From the NCBI GenBank assembly GCA_900541285.1, contig UQJA01000035.1, forward strand, positions 1-16,013: 16,013 nt of DNA. Reading direction: 5' to 3'. A model generated the notes under the pieces. The model saw only the letters and a program-made list of their open reading frames with translations. It was not told the origin of the DNA and made no database searches. Positions within the stretch are counted from its first letter, which is position 1, and each line of letters begins with the position of its first letter. The translations under genes and the position numbers were made by a program. Positions 5,900 to 13,211 of this stretch are shown in pieces. Source of the stretch: an uncultured Collinsella sp. GTDB taxonomy: Bacteria; Actinomycetota; Coriobacteriia; Coriobacteriales; Coriobacteriaceae.

Positions 5900-7177
5900 A
5901 TGTCCACTAAGTATGCAATCGTTGGCGGCAAGCTCATCGACGGTACCGGTGCCGAGCCGGTCGAGAACTCCCTCGTTCTCGTCGACGACAACGGCAAGAT
6001 CGAGTACGCCGGCGCCATGCAGGACCTTCCCGAGGGCGTTGAGGTCATCGACGCCGCCGGCAAGACCGTCCTTCCCGGCCTGATCGACACCCACCTGCAC
6101 TTCTCGGGCAACTTGACCGACGATGACACCGACTGGGTCATGCAGCCGCTCCTCGAGAAGCAGGCCGTCGCCGTCAAACAGGCCTACGACTGCCTCACCC
6201 ACGGCCTCACCACCGTCTGCGAGATCGGCCGCTTTGGTATCCAGATCCGTGACTGCATCGACAAGGGCGTCTTCAAGGGCCCGCGCGTTCTGGCCACCGG
6301 CCTTGGCTTCTGCCGTGTTGCCGGTCACGGTGACTCGCACCACTGCAGCCAGGAGCTCAACAAGGAATCGCACCCCTGGGGCGATCAGGTCGACGGTCCT
6401 TGGGATCTGCGCAAGGCCGTCCGTCGTCGCCTGCGCGAGAACCCCGATGCCATCAAGATCTGGGCTACCGGTGGCGGCATCTGGCGCTGGGACTCCGGCC
6501 GCGACCAGCACTACTGCTCCGAGGAGATTCAGGCCGTGGTCGAAGAGGCCAAGATGGTCGGCATCCCCGTGTGGAGCCACTGCTACAACAACCACGCCGC
6601 TGCCTACGATTCCGTTCGCTTTGGCTGCGAGCAGCTGATTCACGGCTTCGATATCGATGAGCGCACCATGGACCTCATGGCCGAGCAGGGCACCTTCTTC
6701 ACTCCGACGATCGCCTTCCTGCCCACCTGGTACGCCACCTATCCGCCCGTCTACGTTCCCGAGCTGCACGACAAGTACGAGGGCACCCTGGTCGAGAAGG
6801 AGCTGCAGCGCAACTACGACTGCCTGCGCGAGGCCAAGAAGCGCGGCGTCGTCATGACGATCGGCTCCGACTCCTTCTCCTTCGTCACCCCGTACGGCAC
6901 CTGCTCCATCGAGGAGATGTATGAGTTCGTCGACAAGATCGGCTTCACCCCGGTCGAGACCATCACCTGTGCCACCCTCAACGGTGCCAAGATGTGCCAC
7001 ATCGAGGACGAGACCGGTTCTATCGAGGCCGGCAAGTGCGCCGACCTGCTGGTCGTCAACGGTGACGTCGCCGCCGACATCCACGTGCTCAACACCGACA
7101 ACATGGACGTCATCATGAAGGACGGCTGGATTGTCGAGGGCGGCACCTTCGGCGAGGCAAACAAGTACAGCGCCTAA
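5900..7177 (+). CDS. Metal-dependent amidohydrolase (imidazolonepropionase / Xaa-dipeptidase-like)
   Basis: A cytoplasmic hydrolase of 425 residues in the amidohydrolase superfamily. Expected metal ligands are in place: DTHLHF (His 65, His 67), a lysine in KIWATGGG (Lys 186, likely carbamylated to bridge two metals), SHCYNNH (His 227), LIHGFD (His 248) and TIGSDSF (catalytic Asp 324). The N- and C-terminal strands forming the small beta domain are present (KLIDGTG...GKTVLPGLID and GSIEAGKCADLLVV). The pattern fits the group of prolidase-like Xaa-Pro/Xaa-Arg dipeptidases often annotated as imidazolonepropionase-like. True HutI is less likely because no histidine-degradation genes are nearby. 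ATG at 5900 follows AAGGAGG (5889-5895) by four bases. It lies downstream of the amino-acid permease; a shared substrate is inferred. Confidence 0.88.
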   Translation: MSTKYAIVGGKLIDGTGAEPVENSLVLVDDNGKIEYAGAMQDLPEGVEVIDAAGKTVLPGLIDTHLHFSGNLTDDDTDWVMQPLLEKQAVAVKQAYDCLTHGLTTVCEIGRFGIQIRDCIDKGVFKGPRVLATGLGFCRVAGHGDSHHCSQELNKESHPWGDQVDGPWDLRKAVRRRLRENPDAIKIWATGGGIWRWDSGRDQHYCSEEIQAVVEEAKMVGIPVWSHCYNNHAAAYDSVRFGCEQLIHGFDIDERTMDLMAEQGTFFTPTIAFLPTWYATYPPVYVPELHDKYEGTLVEKELQRNYDCLREAKKRGVVMTIGSDSFSFVTPYGTCSIEEMYEFVDKIGFTPVETITCATLNGAKMCHIEDETGSIEAGKCADLLVVNGDVAADIHVLNTDNMDVIMKDGWIVEGGTFGEANKYSA

Positions 7178-7180
7178 GCT

Positions 7181-7228
7181 ACCGTTCATCGATGGCTTGA
7201 TGTAAAACACAGTATTTGATTGCATAAT
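7181..7228 (+). promoter_or_regulatory. Candidate promoter and ACCGTTC box ahead of the first kinase gene
   Basis: ACCGTTCAT (7181-7189) fits the reported LytTR-type consensus. CATAAT (7223-7228) is a possible -10; the candidate -35 elements are TTGATG (7197-7202, 20-bp spacer) or TGTAAA (7201-7206, 16-bp spacer), both imperfect. Transcription would begin just before the hairpin at 7236. Confidence 0.3.
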
Positions 7229-7235
7229 GCAATGG

Positions 7236-7260
7236 AGAGGGTCGCTTGCGGCCCTCTTTA
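7236..7260 (+). terminator. Terminator after the amidohydrolase gene / leader hairpin of the first kinase gene
   Basis: AGAGGGTCG (7236-7244) pairs with CGGCCCTCT (7249-7257), one G-T wobble, around a CTTG loop, followed by TTA TTG. It lies 58 bp after the amidohydrolase stop and only about 35 bp before the next gene, leaving no room for a separate promoter between them. Confidence 0.7.
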
Positions 7261-7295
7261 TTGCTATGGGGTGCGTCAGTAAGAAGGGGATGACA

Positions 7296-8681
7296 GTGGA
7301 TCTCAATAGGCTGATTCTGGGCAAGAGCTACAACTCTACCAAGGTCTTTCGTACCGCTCAGCATGTGGTTCAAGCCATCTTGCTCGGTATTGTCGTTCCA
7401 CTGCTTATCCTGCTGCTCATCTGGGATCTAACCGATAATCCCAATCCCGTTCCGGCCGTTGTCGTCATTGCCGGCTTGGTCATGCTGTGCTTCTTCTTCT
7501 CGTACGTCTTTGTCGTTCCCGACGACCTCACATCGAGCGCAACCGACCGCACGCTCGCCATCGCATCAAAAATATTCGCCTACACGTCGCGCGGCCTTAC
7601 GCCCGAAGCTGCCCTGGGCGCCTCTAAGATCATCCTGTCCGAAACTATCGCCTCTGCCATCTGCTTTACCGACGGCAAGCAGGTGTTGGCAAGCTGGGGC
7701 GAGGACTCGGCAAAATGCCCCGCGGGCACCCCGGTGGTGCTGCGGACTACGCTCAACGTGATCAACAGCGGTGAGCAAAGCGTGTTCTCGCGCGATGCCT
7801 CGACCGAGACTGGTGGCTACTTTCCGCGCCTGCGCGCCGGTATTGTCGCACCGCTTACCGTGCGCGGGCATTGCGTGGGCACGCTCGAGCTGTATTATCC
7901 CCGTCTGAGCAGCATCGATATGCGCCAGACGGCGCTTGCCTCGGGCTTTGCCGACCTCATTTCCACGCAGCTTGCGAGCTTTGAGCTCGAGCGCCAGGAC
8001 GAGCTTACGGCCCGCGTGGAGCTGCGCGCCTTGCAATCGCAGGTCGACCCTCATTTTCTGTTTAACACCATCAGCACCATCGTGTCGCTCGTGCGTACCG
8101 AGCCGGACAAGGCCAGATCGCTGCTGATCGACTTTTCCAATTACTACCGTCAGACGCTTTCTGATTCCGATACCCTCACAACGCTCGAGCACGAGGTGGA
8201 ACAGGGCACTCGCTATATCAATCTTATGCAGGCTCGTTATGGCGACGGCCGTCTGCGCGTCTCGGTCGATATCGACTTTGAGGTGTGCGATTGCATGGTG
8301 CCGCCGTTTATCTTGCAGCCGTTGCTCGAAAACTGCATCAAGCACGCGCAGCGCGAGACCGAGCCGCTTTCTATTCACGTTAGGGCTTTCGAGACCGATG
8401 ACGGTTTGGAGATCATCGTCGAGGACGATGGCATCGGTATGAGCGAAGAGGTCTGCGCGCATCTGTTTGAGCAACATCGCCGAGAGGAGCCCGAGAGCAT
8501 TACCGCCGACGGCTCCGTCAAGCGAGGTTGCGGCCTGGCGCTCTTCAACGTGCTTCAGCGCATCCATTTCTTTTACGGAGAAGATTCCGGCATGCGCGTG
8601 AAGTCCCAGGAGGGCGTGGGAACGCAGGTCATCGTCGAGCTGAACGGCGAGCCGCATGAGCCCGCGCCGTTGACGGCGTAG
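7296..8681 (+). CDS. LytS-type sensor histidine kinase (first system)
   Basis: A membrane sensor kinase of 461 residues. Two membrane segments (about 26-43 and 53-73) form a hairpin with almost no external loop. A GAF-like region follows (about 85-230). The His_kinase domain of the LytS/YehU class has the phosphorylated His 253 in QSQVDPHFLFNT, and the ATPase domain has an N box LLENCIKH (Asn 346), DDGIGM (378-382) and CGLALFNVLQRI (412-423). The usual asparagine before PHFLFN is aspartate. GTG at 7296 is chosen because AGAAGGGG ends six bases upstream; ATG at 7290 would abut the ribosome site, and ATG at 7227 lies in the terminator region. The partner regulator starts 38 bp after the stop. 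It is paralogous to the kinase at 13208-14551. Confidence 0.92.
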   Translation: MDLNRLILGKSYNSTKVFRTAQHVVQAILLGIVVPLLILLLIWDLTDNPNPVPAVVVIAGLVMLCFFFSYVFVVPDDLTSSATDRTLAIASKIFAYTSRGLTPEAALGASKIILSETIASAICFTDGKQVLASWGEDSAKCPAGTPVVLRTTLNVINSGEQSVFSRDASTETGGYFPRLRAGIVAPLTVRGHCVGTLELYYPRLSSIDMRQTALASGFADLISTQLASFELERQDELTARVELRALQSQVDPHFLFNTISTIVSLVRTEPDKARSLLIDFSNYYRQTLSDSDTLTTLEHEVEQGTRYINLMQARYGDGRLRVSVDIDFEVCDCMVPPFILQPLLENCIKHAQRETEPLSIHVRAFETDDGLEIIVEDDGIGMSEEVCAHLFEQHRREEPESITADGSVKRGCGLALFNVLQRIHFFYGEDSGMRVKSQEGVGTQVIVELNGEPHEPAPLTA

Positions 8682-8719
8682 CACGCGGTTGGATTGAGAG
8701 AAAAAGAGGGGAAGCACAT

Positions 8720-9454
8720 ATGTCCGAAGGCTGGAACATCTTGGTGGTTGATGACGAGCCTCCCATTAGGGCTGAGCTACGCTATCTGTTGGAAAAGGAT
8801 GCACGCGTGGGCCAGATTGCCGAGGCGGGCAATGTCACCGAAGCCGTGGAGTCGATTCTGTCGAACAAGCCCGACGTGTTGTTTTTAGACATTACCATGC
8901 CCGGTCGCTCGGGAATTGAGCTTGCCGAGACGCTGCAGAACCTAAAGACGCCGCCGGTGGTTGTGTTTGTGACGGCGTTTGCCGAGTTTGCCGCCGATGC
9001 GTATAACCTCGATGCGGTCGACTATGTCGTCAAGCCGGTCGAGGACGCACGCCTGTCAAAGGCACTCGACAAGATCGAGGCAGCCTTGGGTGCCCGTCGT
9101 GTTATCCATGCTCCGCGCCAGCCTTTGCGTCTGACGGTGGACCGCGGGGGCAAAAAGGTGTTCATTCCCGCCGCAGACGTCTGCTACTTTGAGGCGCGCG
9201 CCGATTTTTGCAACGCCATCTGCGCCGAGGGAACGTACCTGATCAATGAGTCGATCTCTTCGCTCGAGCGTCGCTTGGACTCTGAGGGCTTTATTCGCGT
9301 TCATCGCAGCTACCTAGTCAATTTGGAAGACGTGCATAATGTCGAGATCGGTTCCACGGGTCTTATGGAGCTCAGGCTCGACCGCGTGAGCTCGACGGTG
9401 CCCGTGTCCCGCCGTCGCGCTGCCGAGGTTAAAGCACACTTGGGGCTTGCGTAG
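8720..9454 (+). CDS. LytTR-family response regulator (first system)
   Basis: A DNA-binding response regulator of 244 residues, partner of the kinase just upstream. The receiver domain (about 6-120) has the acidic pair Asp 11/Asp 12, phosphoacceptor Asp 57 in FLDITMPG, Thr 85 in VFVTAF and Lys 105 in VVKPV. The LytTR DNA-binding domain (about 136-243) has the family's hallmark blocks: the FIPAADVCYFEA start, RVHRSYLVNL and the VPVSRRR end. ATG at 8720 follows AGAGGGGA by seven bases. About half of aligned receiver residues match the second regulator at 14624-15340, so the pairs look like an old duplication. Confidence 0.94.
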   Translation: MSEGWNILVVDDEPPIRAELRYLLEKDARVGQIAEAGNVTEAVESILSNKPDVLFLDITMPGRSGIELAETLQNLKTPPVVVFVTAFAEFAADAYNLDAVDYVVKPVEDARLSKALDKIEAALGARRVIHAPRQPLRLTVDRGGKKVFIPAADVCYFEARADFCNAICAEGTYLINESISSLERRLDSEGFIRVHRSYLVNLEDVHNVEIGSTGLMELRLDRVSSTVPVSRRRAAEVKAHLGLA

Positions 9455-9487
9455 ACGGTCTGCGTGCCGTCGTTTACCATCGCAGGT

Positions 9488-9514
9488 TTGGCATGGGCGC
9501 GCGGTGGGCATAAT
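9488..9514 (+). promoter_or_regulatory. Candidate promoter for the phospholipase-like gene
   Basis: TTGGCA (9488-9493) and CATAAT (9509-9514) match the housekeeping consensus at five of six positions each, but the spacer is only 15 bp. It lies 33 bp before the start, allowing a short leader with the ribosome site GAAAGGA (9535-9541). Confidence 0.4.
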
Positions 9515-9546
9515 GGGTGGCATCGAATGAAATCGAAAGGATCATT

Positions 9547-10491
9547 ATGCCCGCGCTTATCACCCATCATCTGTTTGGCGAGGAAAGCATCGACCGTCTT
9601 CCGCAGGGCGTCATCACGTCCGATGAAGAGCGCATTGCCTTTATCTTGGGCAACCAAGGCCCCGACCCGTTTTTCTTTCACATTCTGACACCGCGTGTTT
9701 CCGACTGCACGCTGCTGGCACAGGTCATGCATCGGTCGCGCATGTCTCGCCAGTTCGCGTGCCTGCGCGACGGCGTGTCGCATCTGCTGCCGCGCGACGC
9801 CAGCTTGGGTCGTGCCTTTGCGCTGGGCCTGCTGTCTCATTACGTGCTCGACCGCAACGCCCATCCCTTTGTCTATGAGCAGCAGTTTGGCATCGTGGAG
9901 TCCGATCCAGAGCTTGAGGATTCGAGCAGTCAGGTCCATGCCGTGATCGAGAGCGACCTTGATGTGCTGATGCTGCAGCTTAAACGCGATGGCGCTACGG
10001 TTGACGATTACCCGCCGGCGGGCGAGATCGTCACCACCGATCGCATCAATCGCGTGGCCGGCGTGCTGATGAGCTATGTTGCCGGACGCGTGTACGGCAT
10101 TGACATTCCGGCGGGGGAGTACGGTGCTGCCGTTGCCAATATGCAGCGACTTTACCGCGCGATTGAGCCGGCCGGCTCCGCAAAGACGCGCGCGATCTCG
10201 CTGGTTGAGGGCTTGGTGCACGATTACTCGCTGCTCGACGGCCTTGCCCATCGCGTGACGACGGAGCTGCCCGAGCGCACCGGTAACCTGGGCCATCTGA
10301 CATGGAAGAATCCCTTTACCGACGAGGTCTCGAACGAGAGTTTCCCCGAGGTCTTTGATCGCGCGCTGGTCGATTACGAGTGCACGGTCGCACGTTTTAT
10401 CGAGACCGGTGACATGGATGCCGTGACCAGTCACGTCAACTACAGCGGTCGCGTGCTCGAAGCCGATGAGGAGTTCGACCGCGAGGAATAG
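9547..10491 (+). CDS. Zinc-dependent phospholipase C-like protein
   Basis: A 314-residue protein with the zinc-dependent phospholipase C fold (Zn_dep_PLPC type) in about the first 145 residues. Likely metal ligands are seen: His 7 in ITHHLFGEES, Asp 40 in GNQGPDPFFF, His 98 and Asp 102 in LLSHYVLDRNAHP, His 106, and His 131/Glu 135 in HAVIESDLD. The known family cleaves phospholipid headgroups, but those enzymes are usually secreted. Here there is no signal peptide, and residues 145-314 form an extra mostly helical region I do not recognise. ATG at 9547 follows GAAAGGA by five bases. It lies 92 bp after the first response regulator on the same strand and could be its target or a passenger. 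Enzymatic activity is uncertain. Confidence 0.8.
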   Translation: MPALITHHLFGEESIDRLPQGVITSDEERIAFILGNQGPDPFFFHILTPRVSDCTLLAQVMHRSRMSRQFACLRDGVSHLLPRDASLGRAFALGLLSHYVLDRNAHPFVYEQQFGIVESDPELEDSSSQVHAVIESDLDVLMLQLKRDGATVDDYPPAGEIVTTDRINRVAGVLMSYVAGRVYGIDIPAGEYGAAVANMQRLYRAIEPAGSAKTRAISLVEGLVHDYSLLDGLAHRVTTELPERTGNLGHLTWKNPFTDEVSNESFPEVFDRALVDYECTVARFIETGDMDAVTSHVNYSGRVLEADEEFDREE

Positions 10492-10592
10492 GGCCCGTGC
10501 GTGCCCCTTTGCCGAATCCTTACCGGCGGTTCTGGACAATTGGGGTACGATGAACTAACTGCATATCGGGCGAATACGAAGGGTCCCTGTCC

Positions 10593-11852
10593 ATGAAATA
10601 CACCAAGCTCGAGCGTAACTGGGTTATGTATGATGTGGGCAATTCGGCCCTCGTGCTGCTCAATACCTCGGTGGTGCCCATTTACTTTAACGCCATCAAT
10701 ACCGGCGCTTCTTCGGCCGACCTGGTGGTCGCCTGGGGCAATGCGCAGACGATTGCCTCGCTGGTCATCGCCATGCTCATGCCCATTCTGGGCGCGCTTG
10801 CCGACTACGCCGGCAACAAGATCAAGTTCTTCTTGGGCTTCTTCCTCACGGGCCTGGTGCTTTGCCTGGCGCAGGCTATCCCAATGTCCGCCATGGCATT
10901 TTTGACCGTGTACGTGCTGTGCACCATCGGCCTTAACTCTTCTATGACGTTCTACGACGCCATGCTGCCCGACATTACCACCGACGAGCGCATGGACGCC
11001 GTGTCCAGCTCGGGCTATGCCTGGGGCTACATCGGTTCCACCGTGCCGTTCGTCATCTGCCTGGCGCTCATCATGGGCGGCCCCGCTCTTGGCGTCCCCA
11101 CCATGCTGGCAACGCGTCTGTCGTTTATCATCACTGGTGCCTGGTGGCTCATCTTTACCCTGCCGCTCATTCGCACCTATAAGCAAAAGTACGGTCGCGA
11201 GCGCGGTCCCGAGGACACTATCGGCCACATCGTGGGCGGTGTGTTCTCCGAGGTCGGACACACCATGCGCGAGATCGCCCACAACAAGACCGTGCTGGTC
11301 TACATGATTGCGTTCTTCTTCTATATCGACGGTGTGCACACGGTCATTTCCATGGCTACCAGCTACGGCTCGGCTTTGGGCATCGATTCGACCCAGTTGG
11401 TCCTGGCGCTGCTCGTCACGCAGTTCGTGGCCTTTCCGTCCGCCATCATCTACGGCAAGCTCGCCGGACGCGTGGGCACGCTCAACATGATCTTGGTGGC
11501 AGTCGCCGCCTATATGGGCATTGTGCTGTTCGCCGCGTTCTTCCTAAAGACCGCCTTTGAGTTTTGGGTGCTTGCCATTATGGTCGGCCTGTTCCAGGGC
11601 GGCGTGCAGGCGCTCAGCCGTAGCTACTTTGGCCGCATTATCCCCAAGGAAAAGTCCAACGAGTACTACGGCTTCTTTGACATCTTTGGTCGTTATGCAA
11701 GCGTTATGGGCACCTTCCTGGTGTCGGTCGTCACCTCGCTGACCGGCAACCCGTCGCTGGGCGTCCTTTCCATTGGCGTGCTGCTGATCGTTGGCTTTAT
11801 GCTGCTGGTCCGCCTGTCCCGCATGACTCGGGCGGCAGAGCATGCCGCATAG
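10593..11852 (+). CDS. MFS transporter, UMF1 / Atg22-like
   Basis: A 12-segment membrane transporter of 419 residues. The N-terminus WVMYDVGNSALVLLNTSVVP with YF following is characteristic of the UMF1 (Atg22-like) branch of the major facilitator superfamily. PILGALADYAGNK in the loop after segment 2 matches the family's signature loop. A central cytoplasmic stretch (YKQKYGRERGPED) separates the two six-helix halves. Atg22 in yeast exports amino acids from the vacuole; bacterial members are mostly uncharacterised, so the substrate cannot be named. ATG at 10593 follows GAAGGG (10578-10583) by nine bases. It is monocistronic in appearance: 101 bp from the upstream gene and followed by a terminator. 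Confidence 0.88.
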   Translation: MKYTKLERNWVMYDVGNSALVLLNTSVVPIYFNAINTGASSADLVVAWGNAQTIASLVIAMLMPILGALADYAGNKIKFFLGFFLTGLVLCLAQAIPMSAMAFLTVYVLCTIGLNSSMTFYDAMLPDITTDERMDAVSSSGYAWGYIGSTVPFVICLALIMGGPALGVPTMLATRLSFIITGAWWLIFTLPLIRTYKQKYGRERGPEDTIGHIVGGVFSEVGHTMREIAHNKTVLVYMIAFFFYIDGVHTVISMATSYGSALGIDSTQLVLALLVTQFVAFPSAIIYGKLAGRVGTLNMILVAVAAYMGIVLFAAFFLKTAFEFWVLAIMVGLFQGGVQALSRSYFGRIIPKEKSNEYYGFFDIFGRYASVMGTFLVSVVTSLTGNPSLGVLSIGVLLIVGFMLLVRLSRMTRAAEHAA

Positions 11853-11966
11853 GAGCGAGCGGCTATTGTGCCTGTCCACGGTACTCTTTTGGGGTTATCC
11901 GCAATAAACATTGCGACTTGCGAGCAATGATTTGCCCAAGTGGGTATGATGGAATCAGCTAGGTCG

Positions 11967-12002
11967 CGGGGCGTCGCCTGTGTTTGGCGGCGTCCCGTTT
12001 TT
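11967..12002 (+). terminator. Strong intrinsic terminator between the MFS and glycosyltransferase genes
   Basis: CGGGGCGTCGCC (11967-11978) pairs with GGCGGCGTCCCG (11986-11997), 12 pairs with two wobbles, around a 7-base loop, followed by five T. It sits 114 bp after the MFS stop but only 21 bp before the glycosyltransferase ATG. A possible -10 (TATGAT, 11945-11950, no good -35) lies just upstream, so it may also act as a leader attenuator. Confidence 0.85.
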
Positions 12003-12023
12003 GTGTTGCAGGGAGGGTAAGGC

Positions 12024-13211
12024 ATGAACGCCACGGTCGTGATTCCAACGTATTGGGCGGGCGATGACGCTTGCGCAAACGCCCCTGGCACCTATGATCA
12101 TTCGACGCGACTCAACGCCGACAATCCCGAACTCGACCGCTGCCTGGCCTCGCTTGAGCAGGTACGTGACATCCCGCGCATCATCCTTTTGGTGGTCTGT
12201 CCCGTTTCTGCCACAGCCGATGTGTCGCTGCGCGTGCGCGAGATTGTCGACGCGCATCCCACGCTCAAGGTCACCGTTGTCACCAACACCCAGGCCTCGC
12301 GCATCGCAGACCGGGTTGCTCAGATCGCGCCCAAGGGTTCGGGCGAGTGCGTGAGCCTGCGAGGCTACGGTGCCATCCGCAACATGGGGCTAGCCTGTGC
12401 CGCTGTGCTGGGGCATGACGCGGTTATCTTTTTGGATGACGATGAGACTGTCATCGACGCCGACTTTATGAAGCGCGCGACCTATGCGTTGGGGCAGCAG
12501 ACACGTCAGGGCTTGTCGATCTTGGTCAAGAGCGGCTATTTCTACGATCGCGACGGCTCGCCGCTGGCTCCCACGGACAAGGCGGGCATCTGCCATCGTT
12601 GGTGGACCAAGCGCATCGAGTTCAACCGTTGGATGAAAAAGGCGCTCTCGGGCACTCGCATCTCGCGCTCCAACTACGTGTGCGGCGGCCTGATGGCCCT
12701 GCACGCCCGCGCCTTTACGCGTGTGGCCTTTGACCCGTTTATCACCCGCGGCGAGGACTTGGATTACCTCTTTAACATGCGCATGTTTGGCTACGACGTG
12801 TGGTTCGATAACGAGTGGACCGTGCGCCATCTGCCTCCGGAGTCTGAAAAGCGCTCACCGCGCTTTATGCAGGATGTATACCGTTGGTACTACGAACGGG
12901 CCAAGTTGACATTCGCCGCGCATCAAAAGGAGCTCATTCCCGTTACGGCGGCATCACTCATGCCCTACCCGGGCCCGTGGATTTCGCGCGAGCTCGACGA
13001 CCGCGTGCGCAAGACCGCTATGGTCCGCAGCGTGTTTACCCGCGAGCATGAGGGCTACCTGCGCATTTGGCGCCATGGTATCGGCGAGGCAAAGGCCTAT
13101 GCGCGCCAAAACGCTGCAAGCTACCTGCGTTTCCAGAGCTTTTGGCCCAAGATTATGGACGGGCTTTGGCGTGACGCACAACTGATCAGTATCCTGGAGG
13201 GGGCCGAATGA
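12024..13211 (+). CDS. Family-2-like (GT-A) glycosyltransferase
   Basis: A 395-residue predicted nucleotide-sugar glycosyltransferase with no obvious membrane segment. The N-terminal Rossmann-like half begins VVIPTY (5-10). SLRGYGAIRNMGL (111-123) is the usual nucleotide-side loop, FLDDDETV (136-143) contains the metal-binding DXD, and TRGEDLDY (241-248) is the acceptor-side acidic motif, followed by His 269. The N-terminal half has a long insert before the DXD, and the last 100 residues match nothing I recognise. ATG at 12024 follows GGGAGG (12011-12016) by seven bases. The stop overlaps the start of the next sensor kinase gene (ATGA), so the two are translationally coupled. The sugar and acceptor are unknown; the envelope is likely given the partner genes. 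Confidence 0.85.
   Translation: MNATVVIPTYWAGDDACANAPGTYDHSTRLNADNPELDRCLASLEQVRDIPRIILLVVCPVSATADVSLRVREIVDAHPTLKVTVVTNTQASRIADRVAQIAPKGSGECVSLRGYGAIRNMGLACAAVLGHDAVIFLDDDETVIDADFMKRATYALGQQTRQGLSILVKSGYFYDRDGSPLAPTDKAGICHRWWTKRIEFNRWMKKALSGTRISRSNYVCGGLMALHARAFTRVAFDPFITRGEDLDYLFNMRMFGYDVWFDNEWTVRHLPPESEKRSPRFMQDVYRWYYERAKLTFAAHQKELIPVTAASLMPYPGPWISRELDDRVRKTAMVRSVFTREHEGYLRIWRHGIGEAKAYARQNAASYLRFQSFWPKIMDGLWRDAQLISILEGAE

Noticed and set aside
7227..7295. Upstream ATG at 7227 as start of the first kinase
   Set aside because: It would translate through the terminator hairpin and has no ribosome site; the GTG at 7296 has one at good spacing.
5852..7324. 490-residue open frame on the minus strand opposite the amidohydrolase gene
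   Set aside because: It has a low-complexity V/D/G/L-rich composition, as produced by reading the complement of strongly C-biased codons. The plus-strand gene has clear motifs and a ribosome site.
7566..8717. 383-residue minus-strand frame opposite the first kinase, with similar frames opposite 9310-10539 and 10440-11339
   Set aside because: No recognisable motifs, start sites lie inside well-supported genes, and composition is that of complementary-strand reading.
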